Shown: positions 63,554 to 64,000 of the stretch, in pieces
Layout of the letters: the number at the start of each line of letters is the position of its first letter
Position numbering within the stretch: position 1 is the first letter of the stretch
Assembly (NCBI GenBank): GCA_027924645.1
Contig: BSBN01001363.1
Coordinates: 1,414,001 to 1,478,000 of the forward strand
Length of the DNA: 64,000 nucleotides
From: Cunninghamia lanceolata
Lineage: Eukaryota; Streptophyta; Pinopsida; Cupressales; Cupressaceae
Direction of reading: 5' to 3'
Program-made: the position numbers and the translations under genes
The notes under the pieces: generated by a model
What the model was told of the DNA's origin: nothing
Seen by the model: the letters and a program-made list of their open reading frames with translations, nothing else
The model's database searches: none

Positions 63554-64000
63554 CATTGGTTATTCTTGTCAAAGTTCATGTGCAGAAGAGATTTATTCCA
63601 GTTTTCAGACAATTGTACTCATCCCAGTTGATGAAGATGTATGTGTATAATCTTGTACCAGATTTGTGTAACAGAACATTCTTTATGTATGTAATTTTGA
63701 TGTAGACTAAAAATGGCAATGTAATGATGTCATGATGTACTTATATGAAAGCATTTCAGTTATGTATTTAAGCATGTAGATTCCGTTATTTGATGATATG
63801 CAATGAATGTGAATAAGTTATTTAATTGAGCATGGATTTGGATCAGTTACTGATGTATGATAAATTATGTTAGTTGGTTTGTAAAGTGATGCAGCCTTGA
63901 TTCCTTATATAATATGTCATAATTAGTTATGTTATCGTTACTTAATCATTTTAAAAAGAAAAATTTCCCTGTTTCATATAGCACAAGTGTGTATTTCTTT
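63554..64000 (+). mobile_element. Chromovirus LTR, plus strand, remainder
   Basis: Continues the LTR of 42288-47269. It is the reverse complement of 47294-47708 with small differences, and the window stops at GTGTGTATTTCTTT, about 24 bases before the expected terminal ...TTACA. Total LTR length would be about 5.45 kb. Confidence 0.93.

Noticed and set aside
1..64000. tRNA and rRNA genes
   Set aside because: I saw no cloverleaf-like or rRNA-like stretch. The TGGTATCAGAGC matches are primer binding sites only.

Overview
Plant nuclear DNA, most probably from a very large, repeat-rich genome such as a gymnosperm. That assignment is inference, from style and size of the retroelements; no species marker is present. 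I see no intact host gene. Nearly all of the window is an old octanucleotide satellite that has been broken up by nested LTR retrotransposons and their remnants. The only recognisable host-gene sequence is a damaged piece of an F-box/kelch gene carried inside a solo LTR.

Layout. 1-1899: end of a minus-strand LTR of the Tekay/Del chromovirus type. 1900-4887: satellite built on the 8-bp word TAGAATGA and variants. 4888-8408: a diverged 3.5-kb solo LTR with target duplication TAATA. 8409-8856: satellite. 8857-9664 plus 25566-26500: copy A of a truncated Ty3-type gag fragment with an AT-rich tail, split by a 15.9-kb element. 9665-25565: a non-autonomous, SIRE/Maximus-like LTR element (target duplication TATTT) with a coiled-coil, multi-zinc-knuckle gag and unidentified ORFs in place of pol. 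Inside it at 16553-21847 lies a 5.3-kb chromovirus solo LTR (target duplication GATGA) that holds the kelch-gene exon. 26501-27162: satellite. 27163-29358: gag copy B. 29359-33804: satellite. 33805-36371: gag copy C. 36372-42287: satellite.

42288-47269 plus 63554-64000 is one plus-strand chromovirus LTR. It is interrupted at TTATC by a complete minus-strand element of the same family (47270-63548). That element has 5.7-kb LTRs, a tRNA-iMet primer binding site, a gag-pol reading frame with 15 in-frame stops and no frameshift that I could find, a C-terminal chromodomain-like segment, and a polypurine tract.

The layers can be ordered by nesting: satellite; gag fragments and their duplication with satellite; SIRE-like element; solo LTR inside it. 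On the right: satellite; plus-strand LTR; full chromovirus element. The chromovirus LTRs share outer arms, with a TATA box at a constant 1.13-1.15 kb, but differ completely in their central 2-2.5 kb. In one of them that core is a captured host exon with both splice sites. This modular LTR, and the pol-less SIRE-like element with its own ORFs, are the most interesting parts of the window.
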